Assembly (NCBI GenBank): GCA_045592785.1
Contig: JAZNVL010000062.1
Location: 1 to 53,851, forward strand
Origin: RGIG8244 sp045592785
GTDB taxonomy: Bacteria; Verrucomicrobiota; Lentisphaeria; Victivallales; UBA1829
Direction: 5' to 3'
Length of the DNA: 53,851 bases
Of the stretch, positions 15,905 to 25,036 are shown in pieces (the first letter of the stretch is position 1; each line of letters opens with the position of its first letter). The notes below the pieces were generated by a model. That model worked only from the letters and a program-made list of their open reading frames with translations, was not told the DNA's origin and ran no database searches. The position numbers and the translations under genes were made by a program.

Positions 15905-18900
15905 GACCGAAGATCTCCAGTCTTTCTCCGGTTGAAAAATCGATCCTTTCCGCACTCTTTTTCCTGCAGCCGGTGAACGTGACACGGCTCCGCGAATTGA
16001 TCCGGCAGGCATCCAACATCACGACGACCGGGCTTGCCGATACGGTCCGGGACGGACTCGAACATTTGAAGAAGTCCGGATTTCTTTTCAGTGAGATCGA
16101 ATCGGGATACCCCCGTTTCTCGATGAAACTTTCCACTGCGGAATTGTTTGAACTGGGTACGACAGTACAGTTTTCAGACGTTCTTTCGGCACGGCACGGG
16201 GATCTGCTGGAACATGACTGGCACATCTATACGGAACGGGAACGGTCCGAAATGGAGTTTCTCGCTTCTACGGTACTGGGGGGATGTATTCTCATCGCCG
16301 ATGAAAATATGTTCACACGCATCCAGGAATATCTTTCCAAGATCATCGGGATCGGCGCGGACCGGATCACGACAAAGGCCTGGGAACTGACACTGGGCAG
16401 ATCCGATGCCTTTCCCGGCAGACTTACATCGCGCTTTTTCCGGTCTGCATTCCCGTTTATGAGTTGGAACTCCACGCTGCGGGGCGGCTCTCACCGCGCC
16501 CTGCTCGGATCCATCCATACGTTCTGCAAAGACAACCGGATCCCGGCGGAACTTTTCGACAGTTATATCATGTTTCTGTTGTGGCACGGACGCCGGGAGG
16601 AACTGGAACGGCTTGCTGAAACATCTTCTTCTGAACTTGCAGAAACGGCATTTGAGATCTGCAAGGGGAACTGGAAGAAAGCGGCGGATCATTTCCCGAA
16701 ATATCTACTGCACAACGAAGAAAATAACGTTCTGCTGATCATTACGGCACTGCTTGCTCTCGCTATTCAAAAAGGACCGGAGGAAAAAGCGGTTCAGCTC
16801 CGGAAAATGCTGAAAACGCAATTGCAGGCTGTCCGGCTCCCCGGACAGGATGAACTTCTGCGTTATCTCACGATCTTTCACGATACGGCACGACAGAATC
16901 AACTGCTTTCTGATGTGATCATAGATACCGCATATCACGGCAGCAATCTGCCTTTCATCTCCATGCTTCAACTGCTCTGCATCGCAAAACACAAACAGGA
17001 GATCCCCATGGCAGCCCCGGATCTCAACAAATTCAGAAAACTGGCGGAACATCTGGAAAAACAGGGGCAGGATTTCACGGCTTGCCAGGTGTGGAATGCG
17101 CTTTTTTGCATCATGCCGGATGATGAATCCATCGCAGAAAAAACCACCCGGTTCAATGAATCACATATCCTGACAAGGATCACGGAGCAGGACAGCAAGC
17201 TCACAAACTGGCAGATCGCGCTGGAAGCATTGCAGGATGTCATAATGCCGCAGGGGAATGATCCGGAAAACAAAAAACATTTCATCTGGGAACTCACAGT
17301 CGGGAAGTCTTACGGCGATACCACAGATGAACTCTTCGCCATCACACCGGTCCTCGTTCCCGCGAATAAAGGGAATAATGCCGCGGGCCGTGCCGTCTCC
17401 ATGACAAAGTTCCGGATGCGGGAATTTGACCGTTATTTGACGGAAGACGAACGGAAGATACGGGAATCCATCCCGTCGAACAGTCTGAATGTGCAAATCC
17501 CGTTGACCGCCATCCGTTATCTGGAAAACAATCCACGCGTCGTTCTCAAATACAGCAAGGATGACCGGAAAAATATAATTGTCCGTGAGGGAAAAAACAC
17601 GATCCATACATACCGGACACAAGCCCGGGGCAATGGCTGTCATTTGAGTTTGAAATATCTCTGGCGCGAGAAACAGGATGATACGGTTTTTGTATATTAC
17701 GGAAAAGACGGCGCGCTTTATTATGTTCTCAATACCCCCGAGAATCAGAAACTTTCGGAGATCTTTCTCAAATTCGGAACCGAGGGAAGTCTCTATTTCC
17801 CACAGGATCAGGTGAAACAACTCGTTCATACGCTGGAACCCTTCGCCGGAAAATTCCATGTGGAAGGCGAACTGCAGAAAGAGATCTTTGCGGTCCTGCC
17901 GCGGATCCCCGGGCAGATACGGCTCCGGATGCGGCTCAGCCGGAATGCCTCCGGAATGAAGTTCGAACTGGTCAATAAGATGTTCGGAGACATCCCGGAG
18001 TCCATTGTCACGCCCGGTGAAGGCGCGGAACAGACCGTGATCCTGCACAACAACGAGTATCACGTTATCTGCCGTGATCTGACGGCGGAACGGGATGCGG
18101 CGGAAAAGATCGGGGCGATCATCCCCTGCCCAATGGAAGAAGATTCCTTCTGCTGGAATATTCAGGATCCCGGTGAGATACTGGAAACACTGGAACTGCT
18201 CCGGGCGGAACGGATCCCCCTTGACTGGCTTCAGGGCGATGTGCTCCGGGTCGTCAATGCGCAGTCCGCACAGTTCCGGGAATCCGTTACAGGCGGCGGA
18301 GAATGGTTTACAGTCGGCGGTGAGATCAAAACAGATGACGATGCCGTGATCCCTCTGATGGAACTGTTGAAAAAGATGCCGGAACGGCATGGTGAATTCG
18401 TGGAACTCTCGGATCATTCCTATCTGCGGCTCACGGAACGGCTCGCAAAACAACTGGATGCGCTTTATGCGGCATCCATGGTCAAAAAAGACTCCCTGCG
18501 TATCTCTCCGGCAGCCGTCCCCATGCTGTGCGATGTCTTTGACGGAAGCCTCGGCTCGTTCCTGTCGAAACAGGCGGAGGACCTGCGGAAGGTATTCGCC
18601 CGGAAAGTCAAACTGCCCGCCGGATTTCAGGGAAAACTCCGTCCCTATCAGCTGGATGGCTTCGAATATCTGGTCCGGATGACCGATTGTAAACTGGGAT
18701 GCTGTCTTGCCGATGATATGGGACTTGGTAAAACCATTCAGATCCTTGCCCTGCTCCAATACAAGGCAGCCGACGGCCCCTCACTGGTCGTCGCGCCCGC
18801 CTCCGTCTGCCGCACCTGGGAGTCGGAAGCGAAACGGTTTGCCCCGGCATTGCGGATCACCATTATGGGAACCCGGGACCGGGCGGAACTGGTCGGTTCG

Positions 18901-19980
18901 GCAAAGGCGGGGGATGTGATCGTGACCAGTTACGGCCTGCTTGTTTCGGAATCGGAATTATTCGCGGGGAAAGACTGGAACGCGGTGATCCTGGATGAAG
19001 CCCAATCCGTGAAAAACAACGCGGCGAAACGGTCACATGCGGTGAAAGGACTTCACGCAAAGATCCGGATCACAGCAACCGGGACCCCGATGGAGAACCG
19101 GTTATCGGAATTGTGGAGTATTTTCGACTTCCTCAATCCCGGGATGCTGGATTCCGAAAAAAATTTCACCGATAAATTCTGTCACACGGAAGAAGGGATC
19201 GAATCGTTGCGGAAACTGGTTTCCCCGTTGATCCTCCGCCGTATGAAAAAGGATGTGCTGGACGATCTTCCCGCGAAAGAGGAGATCACCATTTCGGTGG
19301 AACTGCCCAAAGCGGAACGGGATCTTTATGAAGCTCTGCGGCGGAATGCATTGATGAAGATCGCCGCCGGTGACAAAGACAGCCGGTTCTCCATTTTAAG
19401 CCATTTGACGAAACTGCGCCGGGCGTGTTGTCACCCTGCTCTGGTCAACCCGGATGTCGCCCGTGATATGGAAGGAGCAAAACTCAATGCCATTATGGAA
19501 CTGGCGGAAGAACTGCGGGAAAACGGACACCGTACGCTCATTTTCAGTCAGTATGTCGGGTTCCTCAACATTCTGCAGGAGGCTTTCCGGAAACAGGAAT
19601 ATTCCTATCTTTATCTTGATGGCGCAACACCCGCCGATGAACGGGCGGAACTGGTCCGAAAATTCCAGGCGGAGCAGGCGGATTTCTTCCTCATCAGTTT
19701 GAAAGCGGGGGGAACCGGATTGACACTTACCGCCGCAAATTATGTGATCATTGCCGACCCGTGGTGGAATCCGGCAGTGGAAGATCAGGCCGCAGACCGT
19801 GTATACCGGATCGGACAGAAAAACCCGGTGACGGTGTACCGCATGATGACCGCCGGCACCGTGGAGGAAAAAGTGGTTGCAATGCACGTCCATAAACGGA
19901 AATTGGCGGAAGATGTCCTTTCCGGAGCCAATACTTCCGCCATTTCACTGGAAACACTTCTCTCCCTTTTCGAAGCGTGA
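15901..19980 (+). CDS. large SNF2-family DEAD/H helicase with long unique N-terminus
   Basis: The 1359-residue protein carries a complete SNF2 motor in its last 450 residues: DDMGLGKT (motif I), LDEAQ (II), TATGTPMEN (III), LIFSQYVGF (IV), and LKAGGTGLTL with DRVYRIGQ (V-VI). SNF2 proteins use ATP to move along duplex DNA and remodel bound proteins. Bacterial relatives include RapA and HepA. The roughly 900-residue N-terminal part starts with a winged-helix-like segment and is otherwise unrecognised. I see no SWIM zinc motif. The ATG at 15901 overlaps the uvrA stop, so a role in clearing protein or stalled polymerase during excision repair is a reasonable inference. Confidence 0.88.
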   Translation: MRPKISSLSPVEKSILSALFFLQPVNVTRLRELIRQASNITTTGLADTVRDGLEHLKKSGFLFSEIESGYPRFSMKLSTAELFELGTTVQFSDVLSARHGDLLEHDWHIYTERERSEMEFLASTVLGGCILIADENMFTRIQEYLSKIIGIGADRITTKAWELTLGRSDAFPGRLTSRFFRSAFPFMSWNSTLRGGSHRALLGSIHTFCKDNRIPAELFDSYIMFLLWHGRREELERLAETSSSELAETAFEICKGNWKKAADHFPKYLLHNEENNVLLIITALLALAIQKGPEEKAVQLRKMLKTQLQAVRLPGQDELLRYLTIFHDTARQNQLLSDVIIDTAYHGSNLPFISMLQLLCIAKHKQEIPMAAPDLNKFRKLAEHLEKQGQDFTACQVWNALFCIMPDDESIAEKTTRFNESHILTRITEQDSKLTNWQIALEALQDVIMPQGNDPENKKHFIWELTVGKSYGDTTDELFAITPVLVPANKGNNAAGRAVSMTKFRMREFDRYLTEDERKIRESIPSNSLNVQIPLTAIRYLENNPRVVLKYSKDDRKNIIVREGKNTIHTYRTQARGNGCHLSLKYLWREKQDDTVFVYYGKDGALYYVLNTPENQKLSEIFLKFGTEGSLYFPQDQVKQLVHTLEPFAGKFHVEGELQKEIFAVLPRIPGQIRLRMRLSRNASGMKFELVNKMFGDIPESIVTPGEGAEQTVILHNNEYHVICRDLTAERDAAEKIGAIIPCPMEEDSFCWNIQDPGEILETLELLRAERIPLDWLQGDVLRVVNAQSAQFRESVTGGGEWFTVGGEIKTDDDAVIPLMELLKKMPERHGEFVELSDHSYLRLTERLAKQLDALYAASMVKKDSLRISPAAVPMLCDVFDGSLGSFLSKQAEDLRKVFARKVKLPAGFQGKLRPYQLDGFEYLVRMTDCKLGCCLADDMGLGKTIQILALLQYKAADGPSLVVAPASVCRTWESEAKRFAPALRITIMGTRDRAELVGSAKAGDVIVTSYGLLVSESELFAGKDWNAVILDEAQSVKNNAAKRSHAVKGLHAKIRITATGTPMENRLSELWSIFDFLNPGMLDSEKNFTDKFCHTEEGIESLRKLVSPLILRRMKKDVLDDLPAKEEITISVELPKAERDLYEALRRNALMKIAAGDKDSRFSILSHLTKLRRACCHPALVNPDVARDMEGAKLNAIMELAEELRENGHRTLIFSQYVGFLNILQEAFRKQEYSYLYLDGATPADERAELVRKFQAEQADFFLISLKAGGTGLTLTAANYVIIADPWWNPAVEDQAADRVYRIGQKNPVTVYRMMTAGTVEEKVVAMHVHKRKLAEDVLSGANTSAISLETLLSLFEA

Positions 19981-19984
19981 CCGC

Positions 19985-20908
19985 TTACACCCAGATGGGG
20001 GACATCCACGCGGTACGCCCGAATTCATCCCGGATATACAGTCGCAGACATCTGCCGTCAAAGCAGGCATTCTTCCGTGATTTCAGGTCGTATTCGAAAC
20101 TTTCGATCGTCTTCCGCGGCTTGTTCCGGTCATATCCGGGGATCTGGATCGGGATCCCGAAGAAGGGACCGATCATGATTGCGACTTCCACCGCCGGAGT
20201 GAAGGATGCACGCAACACGCCATCTTTGAATTCCACGGAAGAAAATTCCGGACCGCAACTGGCGTAATAAGCACCGGTACGCAATGCTTCCACCACCGAT
20301 TCCAACGTCCGTTCCTTCGCACAGATCGCAGTCCATCCGCCGAAAAGATCCGAATCACTGTGCGTATCATCCACCGCAATGACGTTGGTGTGCACATCGT
20401 TATCGATCAACTCATTGTAAACGGCGGTACTGTCTTCCCGTCCCATGTAAACGCAGGATGTGTTATAGATCTCGATCCCCGCATACCCGGTGAGAGAATT
20501 GACTTCTTTGGCATTATACCCGCACCAGTTGGGGTGAGCAACGAAACCGATGGCACCGTGGGCATTGAGATCATCCAGCACATCCTGTCCGGTCCCGTCG
20601 GATTCCAGGTAATTGACCTTGATCTCCGGATTCACATTCAGCGCAAGAATATGCCAGCGCGCACTGCTGTGATGTCAGAAATCCACTTTCGGATGGATCT
20701 CTGCCCCCGGGATCATGATCATGCCCTTCGGATCGAACTGTGTCGGGTCCGTAAAGGTATGATGATCGGTCAATGCAAGCACATCATAACCGTGCCCGGC
20801 ATAGATCCCGATGATCTCATCCGGCGAATATCTGCCGTCCGAGTTTGTGGTGTGGGTGTGAAGGTTGGCTTTCAGTGCGTGACGTTCTTCTCCGAAATAT
20901 GAGATCAT
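19985..20908 (-). pseudogene. PHP-domain metal-dependent phosphoesterase with in-frame TGA
   Basis: Two minus-strand pieces (20908-20675 and on to 19985) lie in one frame, separated by a single TGA (plus 20675-20677). Read through, the product has about 307 residues. It shows the PHP metal ligands: NLHTHT near residue 15, LALTDHH near 45, PGAEIH near 68, then after the stop VAHPNW and VIAVDDTHSDS. The protein text continues smoothly on both sides (PKVDF, stop, HHSSARWHILALN), so a point change is likely. AAGGAG lies before the ATG. Options are a nonsense mutation, a sequencing error, or recoding. I favour the first two. It converges with the SNF2 gene with a 4-bp gap. Confidence 0.75.
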
Positions 20909-20926
20909 AACATTAACTCCTTGATG

Positions 20927-20970
20927 TAAAAAAAAAATAAAGGGTGATGTCCGTAATATAACATCACCCT
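20927..20970 (-). terminator. intrinsic terminator of the surface-repeat gene, overlapping the PHP promoter
   Basis: A perfect 10-bp stem (AGGGTGATGT at 20941-20950 with 20961-20970) has a 10-nt loop. It is followed on the minus strand by a run of T broken by one A (plus 20927-20940). It starts 28 bp past the stop of the surface-repeat gene. Confidence 0.85.
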
Positions 20971-20982
20971 TCTGAAATGCAA
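20955..20982 (-). promoter_or_regulatory. PHP gene promoter embedded in the upstream terminator
   Basis: On the minus strand: TTGCAT (plus 20977-20982), 16 bp, TATATT (plus 20955-20960). The spacer contains one whole arm of the terminator stem and the -10 sits in its loop. The start site near 20948 falls in the other arm. Confidence 0.6.
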
Positions 20983-20997
20983 ATCAATTTCTTGCGA

Positions 20998-21477
20998 TCA
21001 ATCAAAAAAATCTTTGTCAAAGTTTACAAAGATCATCACCGGGAACAGCCCGTCTTCATTGATATTCACAAGTCCAACCTGAAGCCAGGAATTATCCCGT
21101 CCGTTATTGACAAAACCGACCTGGATACCACCGCGGGCAGACTGGTTGTAGAACCCCACCTGCGCACCTTTTTTCTCAATGGAGTCGGTAACAAAGTTGA
21201 CGATACCGAACTGGCATCCGCCACGGTGAACAGCCATCTTGTTGAGCACGATCGACCCCTGGAATCCTTTCACTTTCTGGGCCTGGGAACCCAGGATGGA
21301 AATCTGGGCACCATCCACGTTTTTGAAATCACCGACCGGGATCCCGAATGCAGCACCTTCCACAGACTTTGATCCGATGCCTTCCGGTGCATCATACCAG
21401 AAGCCGCATTTTGCTTCTGCGAATACCGCAGTTGCACCGAGAAGAGAGAGGGCGAGAGAGAGAATAAGTTTTTTCAT
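20998..21477 (-). CDS. exported surface-repeat protein (LA_2272-like)
   Basis: The 159-residue protein has a clean signal peptide (MKKLILSLALSLLGATAVFA). It then carries imperfect repeats around a G-x-Q-x-G core with N or S nearby: GAQISIL, GFQGSIVLN, GCQFGIVNF, GAQVGFYNQ, GIQVGFVNN and WLQVGLVNI. This pattern is that of the LA_2272-type surface repeat, thought to form a flat beta solenoid on the cell surface. Its role is unknown. I start at 21477, after AAAGGA, rather than at 21540, which lies in the promoter. It has its own promoter and terminator, so it is a single-gene unit, divergent from the glycosyltransferase. Confidence 0.75.
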   Translation of the reverse strand: MKKLILSLALSLLGATAVFAEAKCGFWYDAPEGIGSKSVEGAAFGIPVGDFKNVDGAQISILGSQAQKVKGFQGSIVLNKMAVHRGGCQFGIVNFVTDSIEKKGAQVGFYNQSARGGIQVGFVNNGRDNSWLQVGLVNINEDGLFPVMIFVNFDKDFFD

Positions 21478-21520
21478 CACGTCAGTTCCTTTCTGTTGTT
21501 TTGATCGTGTGTTTGCGTTC

Positions 21521-21548
21521 AATATACTACCATAAGTCAAAAAATCAA
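21521..21548 (-). promoter_or_regulatory. promoter of the surface-repeat gene
   Basis: On the minus strand: TTGATT (plus 21543-21548), 16 bp, TATATT (plus 21521-21526). Both boxes are identical to those of uvrA and the YgiQ gene. Confidence 0.75.
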
Positions 21549-21613
21549 ATCATAACACTGAAAATATTTGCTTTTTAATATTTCTCTCATCCGAAATAAT
21601 TTTTTGATTTTTT

Positions 21614-21631
21614 AATGACCGACGGGTCATT
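21614..21631. promoter_or_regulatory. palindrome upstream of the GT2 promoter
   Basis: AATGACC-GACG-GGTCATT is a perfect 7-bp inverted repeat ending 6 bp before -35 of the GT2 promoter. It lies between divergent genes, so a terminator role is unlikely. A regulator site is plausible. Confidence 0.4.
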
Positions 21632-21637
21632 TTTATC

Positions 21638-21665
21638 TTGAAATTTCCGATTTTTATTGTATATT
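21638..21665 (+). promoter_or_regulatory. GT2 promoter
   Basis: TTGAAA at 21638-21643, a 16-bp spacer, TATATT at 21660-21665. The roughly 80-nt leader holds a weak ACAC-TTTT-GTGT hairpin (21700-21711) followed by seven T, a possible but unconvincing attenuator. Confidence 0.7.
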
Positions 21666-21750
21666 ATTGACCATGTAAGTACAAAGTTTTTTCTTTTTTA
21701 CACTTTTGTGTTATTTTTTTAATTGCAAATTAAGTATAAAAAGGTTATTG

Positions 21751-23154
21751 ATGAAACTGCCAAAACCGGATATTTTATACAGAGGGTTGCTTCTCACCGC
21801 TCTCCTTGCGTATGGTGTATTCTGTATATTGCCTCACGTTCTGTTTGCGTACTTCCCGGAATGGACAAAATACGAGTTCTTCCTTTCCGGTTTTATTGTT
21901 CTCTGCTGCAGTTCCTTTTTCTATCTTTTCTGGGGCCTTTCGGCATGTCTCTACAAACCGTTCCGCTGTTTGAAACGGGAAGAACTGCCCGGTGTCACAG
22001 TGATCGTTCCGGCGTATAACGAGGGTTATCATGTGGTGCGCACGCTGGAAAGTCTGATGTCCGCCGATTACCCGCTGAAGAAACTGGAGGTGATCACGGT
22101 CAACGACGGTTCACAGGATAATACGCTCTGCTGTCTGCGGCATTGCGCGATGATGTATCCGGGACGGATCGAAGTGGTGAATCTGCCGGTGAACATGGGC
22201 AAGAAACATGCGCTTGCCCGGGGGATCCGTAAAGCAAAACATGACTATATCATCACGGTGGACAGTGACACGGTCATTGAGCCGGAAACGTTGCGGAATC
22301 TGCTTTCGCCGTTTTTCCATGACAAACGGGTGGGGGCAGTTGCCGGCAATATTGTGGCTGGGAACCGGAAGGAAGGGTTCATCCCGAAACTGCTGGATGT
22401 CACACTGGTCTTCGGCTGCGAATTTCTGCGAACCGCCCAGAGTTTGACGGGATGCGTGGTATGTACGCCGGGCGCATTAAGTGCGTACCGCAAAGAGATC
22501 CTGCTGTCACACCTGGATGAATGGCTGGATCAGAAATTCATGGGGTGTGCCGCAAATATCGGGGAAGACCGGGCGATCGCGACCCTGATCCTGGGTGCCG
22601 GACACCGTATCGTGCATCAACGGACCGCCCGCTGTATCACCCGGATGCCTGTGACTTATAACGGCATGTGCCGTATGCTGATCCGCTGGAACCGCAGTGA
22701 CATCCGGGAAAACTTTCTGATGCTGCGTCCTCTGTTCCGGAACAAAGGATTCCTTTCCGGGCGGAACTGGCTGTTGTTTTTCCATTGGATCCCCCTGATG
22801 CTGAACATCATGCTGCCCATCTTTTTTGTACCGCTGTTTCTGTTCTTTCTGACCGCAACCAATCATCTGCTGTTATTCCTGGCGTGTAACATCATGGCGA
22901 CCTGTTTCTTCACGCTGATCCCGGCTGTGATCTACGGCAAAAGCCGTCCCGGTGCCAATTCCTCCTGGCCCTATATTTACGGATTCTATTATCCTGTTGC
23001 ACTGTTCTGGATCTACCCGTGGTCCTTCTTCACCATGCGCAATTCCCGCTGGCTGACAAGAGAGATCATGCAGAAAAATCATCATCCGTTCACCCGGCGA
23101 TTCCAGGCGGCATGCTATCTGAATGTCACCCGTCCGCTCCGTGCAGTAAGCTGA
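21751..23154 (+). CDS. processive family 2 glycosyltransferase, membrane bound
   Basis: The 467-residue protein resembles bacterial hyaluronan/chitin/cellulose-type synthases, which polymerise and often export a polysaccharide. Two N-terminal membrane helices (about 9-30 and 42-65) precede a cytosolic GT-A domain with VPAYNEG near residue 90, VNDGSQD near 120, the metal-binding DSDT near 171, TPGALSAYRKE near 237, GEDRA near 270 and a RWNRSD motif near 312 in the position of Q/RxxRW. Three or four C-terminal helices follow. I start at 21751 after AAAAGGTT. No export or modifying partner is adjacent. The polymer is unknown. Confidence 0.85.
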   Translation: MKLPKPDILYRGLLLTALLAYGVFCILPHVLFAYFPEWTKYEFFLSGFIVLCCSSFFYLFWGLSACLYKPFRCLKREELPGVTVIVPAYNEGYHVVRTLESLMSADYPLKKLEVITVNDGSQDNTLCCLRHCAMMYPGRIEVVNLPVNMGKKHALARGIRKAKHDYIITVDSDTVIEPETLRNLLSPFFHDKRVGAVAGNIVAGNRKEGFIPKLLDVTLVFGCEFLRTAQSLTGCVVCTPGALSAYRKEILLSHLDEWLDQKFMGCAANIGEDRAIATLILGAGHRIVHQRTARCITRMPVTYNGMCRMLIRWNRSDIRENFLMLRPLFRNKGFLSGRNWLLFFHWIPLMLNIMLPIFFVPLFLFFLTATNHLLLFLACNIMATCFFTLIPAVIYGKSRPGANSSWPYIYGFYYPVALFWIYPWSFFTMRNSRWLTREIMQKNHHPFTRRFQAACYLNVTRPLRAVS

Positions 23155-23156
23155 AC

Positions 23157-23184
23157 TTGATTTTTTCTTCTTCCATGCTATATT
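23157..23184 (+). promoter_or_regulatory. promoter of the YgiQ-family gene
   Basis: TTGATT at 23157-23162, a 16-bp spacer, TATATT at 23179-23184, directly after the GT2 stop. Leader about 25 nt, with GGAAAGGATA before the ATG. Confidence 0.75.
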
Positions 23185-23215
23185 ATCCCGTAACATTCGG
23201 AAAGGATAACAGCGT

Positions 23216-25036
23216 ATGAATCTGAAAGAATTTCTTCCCATGACACAGGAGGAGATACAGGCCCGGGGATGGGATGCCATCGACATTCTTTTTGTCACCG
23301 GGGATGCTTATGTGGATCACCCGTCATTCGGTGCGGCTGTCATCGGCAGATATCTGGAAAGTATGGGGTTCCGTGTGGCAATGATCGCGCAGCCGGACTG
23401 GAAAGATCCCAATGCGCTGAAAAAATTCGGACGTCCGAAGATCGCATGCGCTGTCACCAGCGGAAATATGGATTCCATGGTCTGTATCTATACCGCAGGA
23501 CGCCGTCTCCGTCACGAAGATATGTATTCGCCCGGTGGGAAAACGGGGAACCGGCCGCCCCATGCGGAAGCCGTTTATGTGCAGATGTGTAAAGCCGCGT
23601 TTCCGGGTATCCCCACGGTCCTGGGCGGAGTCGGTGCGACCATGCGCAGGCTGGCGCATTACGATTACTGGCAGGATAAAATGCGCCCGTCCATTCTGGT
23701 GGACTCCAAGGCGGATATCCTTTCCTACGGCATGGGCGAACGTTCCATCAAAGAGATCTTCGAACGGCTCCGGGACGGCAGAGATCTCATCGGGATCCGG
23801 GGGACCGCACGGCTTGCCGGCGGCAAAGAGACCAAGGCATTCGTTCCCGGGGAAAATGATGTGGTACTCCCTTCCTACGAAGAATTCTGTTCCGATAAAG
23901 ATGCCATCATGCGTCAGACCGTCGCCATCGAAAAAGAAATGAATCCCTGGTGCGGACGCCGTCAGATCCAGATGACGGGTGATCGCATGATCGTGGTGGA
24001 ACCGCCCCAGCCGCCGTTGTCACCGGAAGAATTCGATGCCGTTTGCGAACTGCCTTATACCGGACGTCCCCACTTCATTTACAAGGAAAAGATCCCCGCG
24101 TTCGAAACCATCCAGAACTCTATCCCGGCTGTACGGGGATGTCCCGGCGGGTGTGCGTTCTGCGGATTGGTATTCCATCAGGGCAAACATGTGCTGTCCC
24201 GTACCGAAGACTCGATCCTGCGCAGCATCAAACGGCTGAACGAACAGAAATTTTTCCGTGGCACGGTGACGGATATCGGCGGAGCTGCCGGGAACATTTA
24301 CGGACACAAGCCGAAGGATCCGGAACTCTGCAAAAAATGCCGTCGGTGCAGTTGCATGTTCCCCTCCCCCTGCCCCAATTACAATGCCGATGAAAAGCCA
24401 TTGCTTTCTCTGCTGAAAAAGGTCTCCGGGCTTCCTTATGTGAAGAATCTTTTCATCAATTCCGGGATCCGTCTGGACCTGGCTCTCATGCAGCCGCAGC
24501 TCACCAAACAGATCATTCTCAAACACGTCTCCGGACATGTGAAAGTCGCGCCCGAACACCTTGCGCCGCGGGTACTCCGTCTGATGCGAAAGGGGAAAGC
24601 CGATGAGTTCCCCCGGTTCCGCAAACTCTTTGATGAAACATGCCGGGAAGCAGGGAAAGAACAGTATCTCATCCCGCTTTTCATCTCCAATTTCCCCGGC
24701 TGTACGGCGGAGGAAATGCGCGTGGTGGATGACTATCTGGCAGAACACCATTGGAGTCCCCAGCAGGTTCAGGATTATATCCCGCTGCCCATGACCATCG
24801 GTGCCGCCATGTATTGTGCCGGGACCGATACCGAAGGCAATCCCATTGAGGTCAACCGCGGGCTGAAAGAACGCAGGGAACAGCGTAACATGTTACGTCG
24901 CAAACGCAGCGGGTTCCATGCGGAGAACAACAACAGGCGCAATGAGGGACCGCGCAGGGATGAACCGCGGAATGACCGCCGGAATAATGACCGGAATAAC
25001 GACCGGAAATTCCGGAAGCATCCGGGCAAACGGTGA
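23216..25036 (+). CDS. YgiQ family radical SAM protein
   Basis: The 606-residue protein matches the YgiQ/UPF0313 family. An N-terminal cobalamin-like domain (DILFVTGDAYVDHPSFG, and later GGVGATMRRLAHYD) precedes a radical SAM core with the three-Cys motif CPGGCAFC near residue 309. A Cys-rich insert, CKKCRRCSCMFPSPC, follows near 377. The reaction of the family is not established. The last 45 residues are a low-complexity basic tail of R, N and D repeats (RNDRRNNDRNNDRK), seen in DNA as short imperfect repeats around 24965-25010. Its stop abuts the stop of convergent miaA. Confidence 0.9.
   Translation: MNLKEFLPMTQEEIQARGWDAIDILFVTGDAYVDHPSFGAAVIGRYLESMGFRVAMIAQPDWKDPNALKKFGRPKIACAVTSGNMDSMVCIYTAGRRLRHEDMYSPGGKTGNRPPHAEAVYVQMCKAAFPGIPTVLGGVGATMRRLAHYDYWQDKMRPSILVDSKADILSYGMGERSIKEIFERLRDGRDLIGIRGTARLAGGKETKAFVPGENDVVLPSYEEFCSDKDAIMRQTVAIEKEMNPWCGRRQIQMTGDRMIVVEPPQPPLSPEEFDAVCELPYTGRPHFIYKEKIPAFETIQNSIPAVRGCPGGCAFCGLVFHQGKHVLSRTEDSILRSIKRLNEQKFFRGTVTDIGGAAGNIYGHKPKDPELCKKCRRCSCMFPSPCPNYNADEKPLLSLLKKVSGLPYVKNLFINSGIRLDLALMQPQLTKQIILKHVSGHVKVAPEHLAPRVLRLMRKGKADEFPRFRKLFDETCREAGKEQYLIPLFISNFPGCTAEEMRVVDDYLAEHHWSPQQVQDYIPLPMTIGAAMYCAGTDTEGNPIEVNRGLKERREQRNMLRRKRSGFHAENNNRRNEGPRRDEPRNDRRNNDRNNDRKFRKHPGKR

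Noticed and set aside
20640..20677. selenocysteine insertion at the PHP TGA
   Set aside because: No convincing bacterial SECIS hairpin directly after the TGA, and the site is not a known redox position in PHP proteins. Kept only as a point to check.
21700..21720. intrinsic attenuator in the GT2 leader
   Set aside because: The stem is only 4 bp (ACAC/GTGT) and too weak. Noted but not listed as a terminator.
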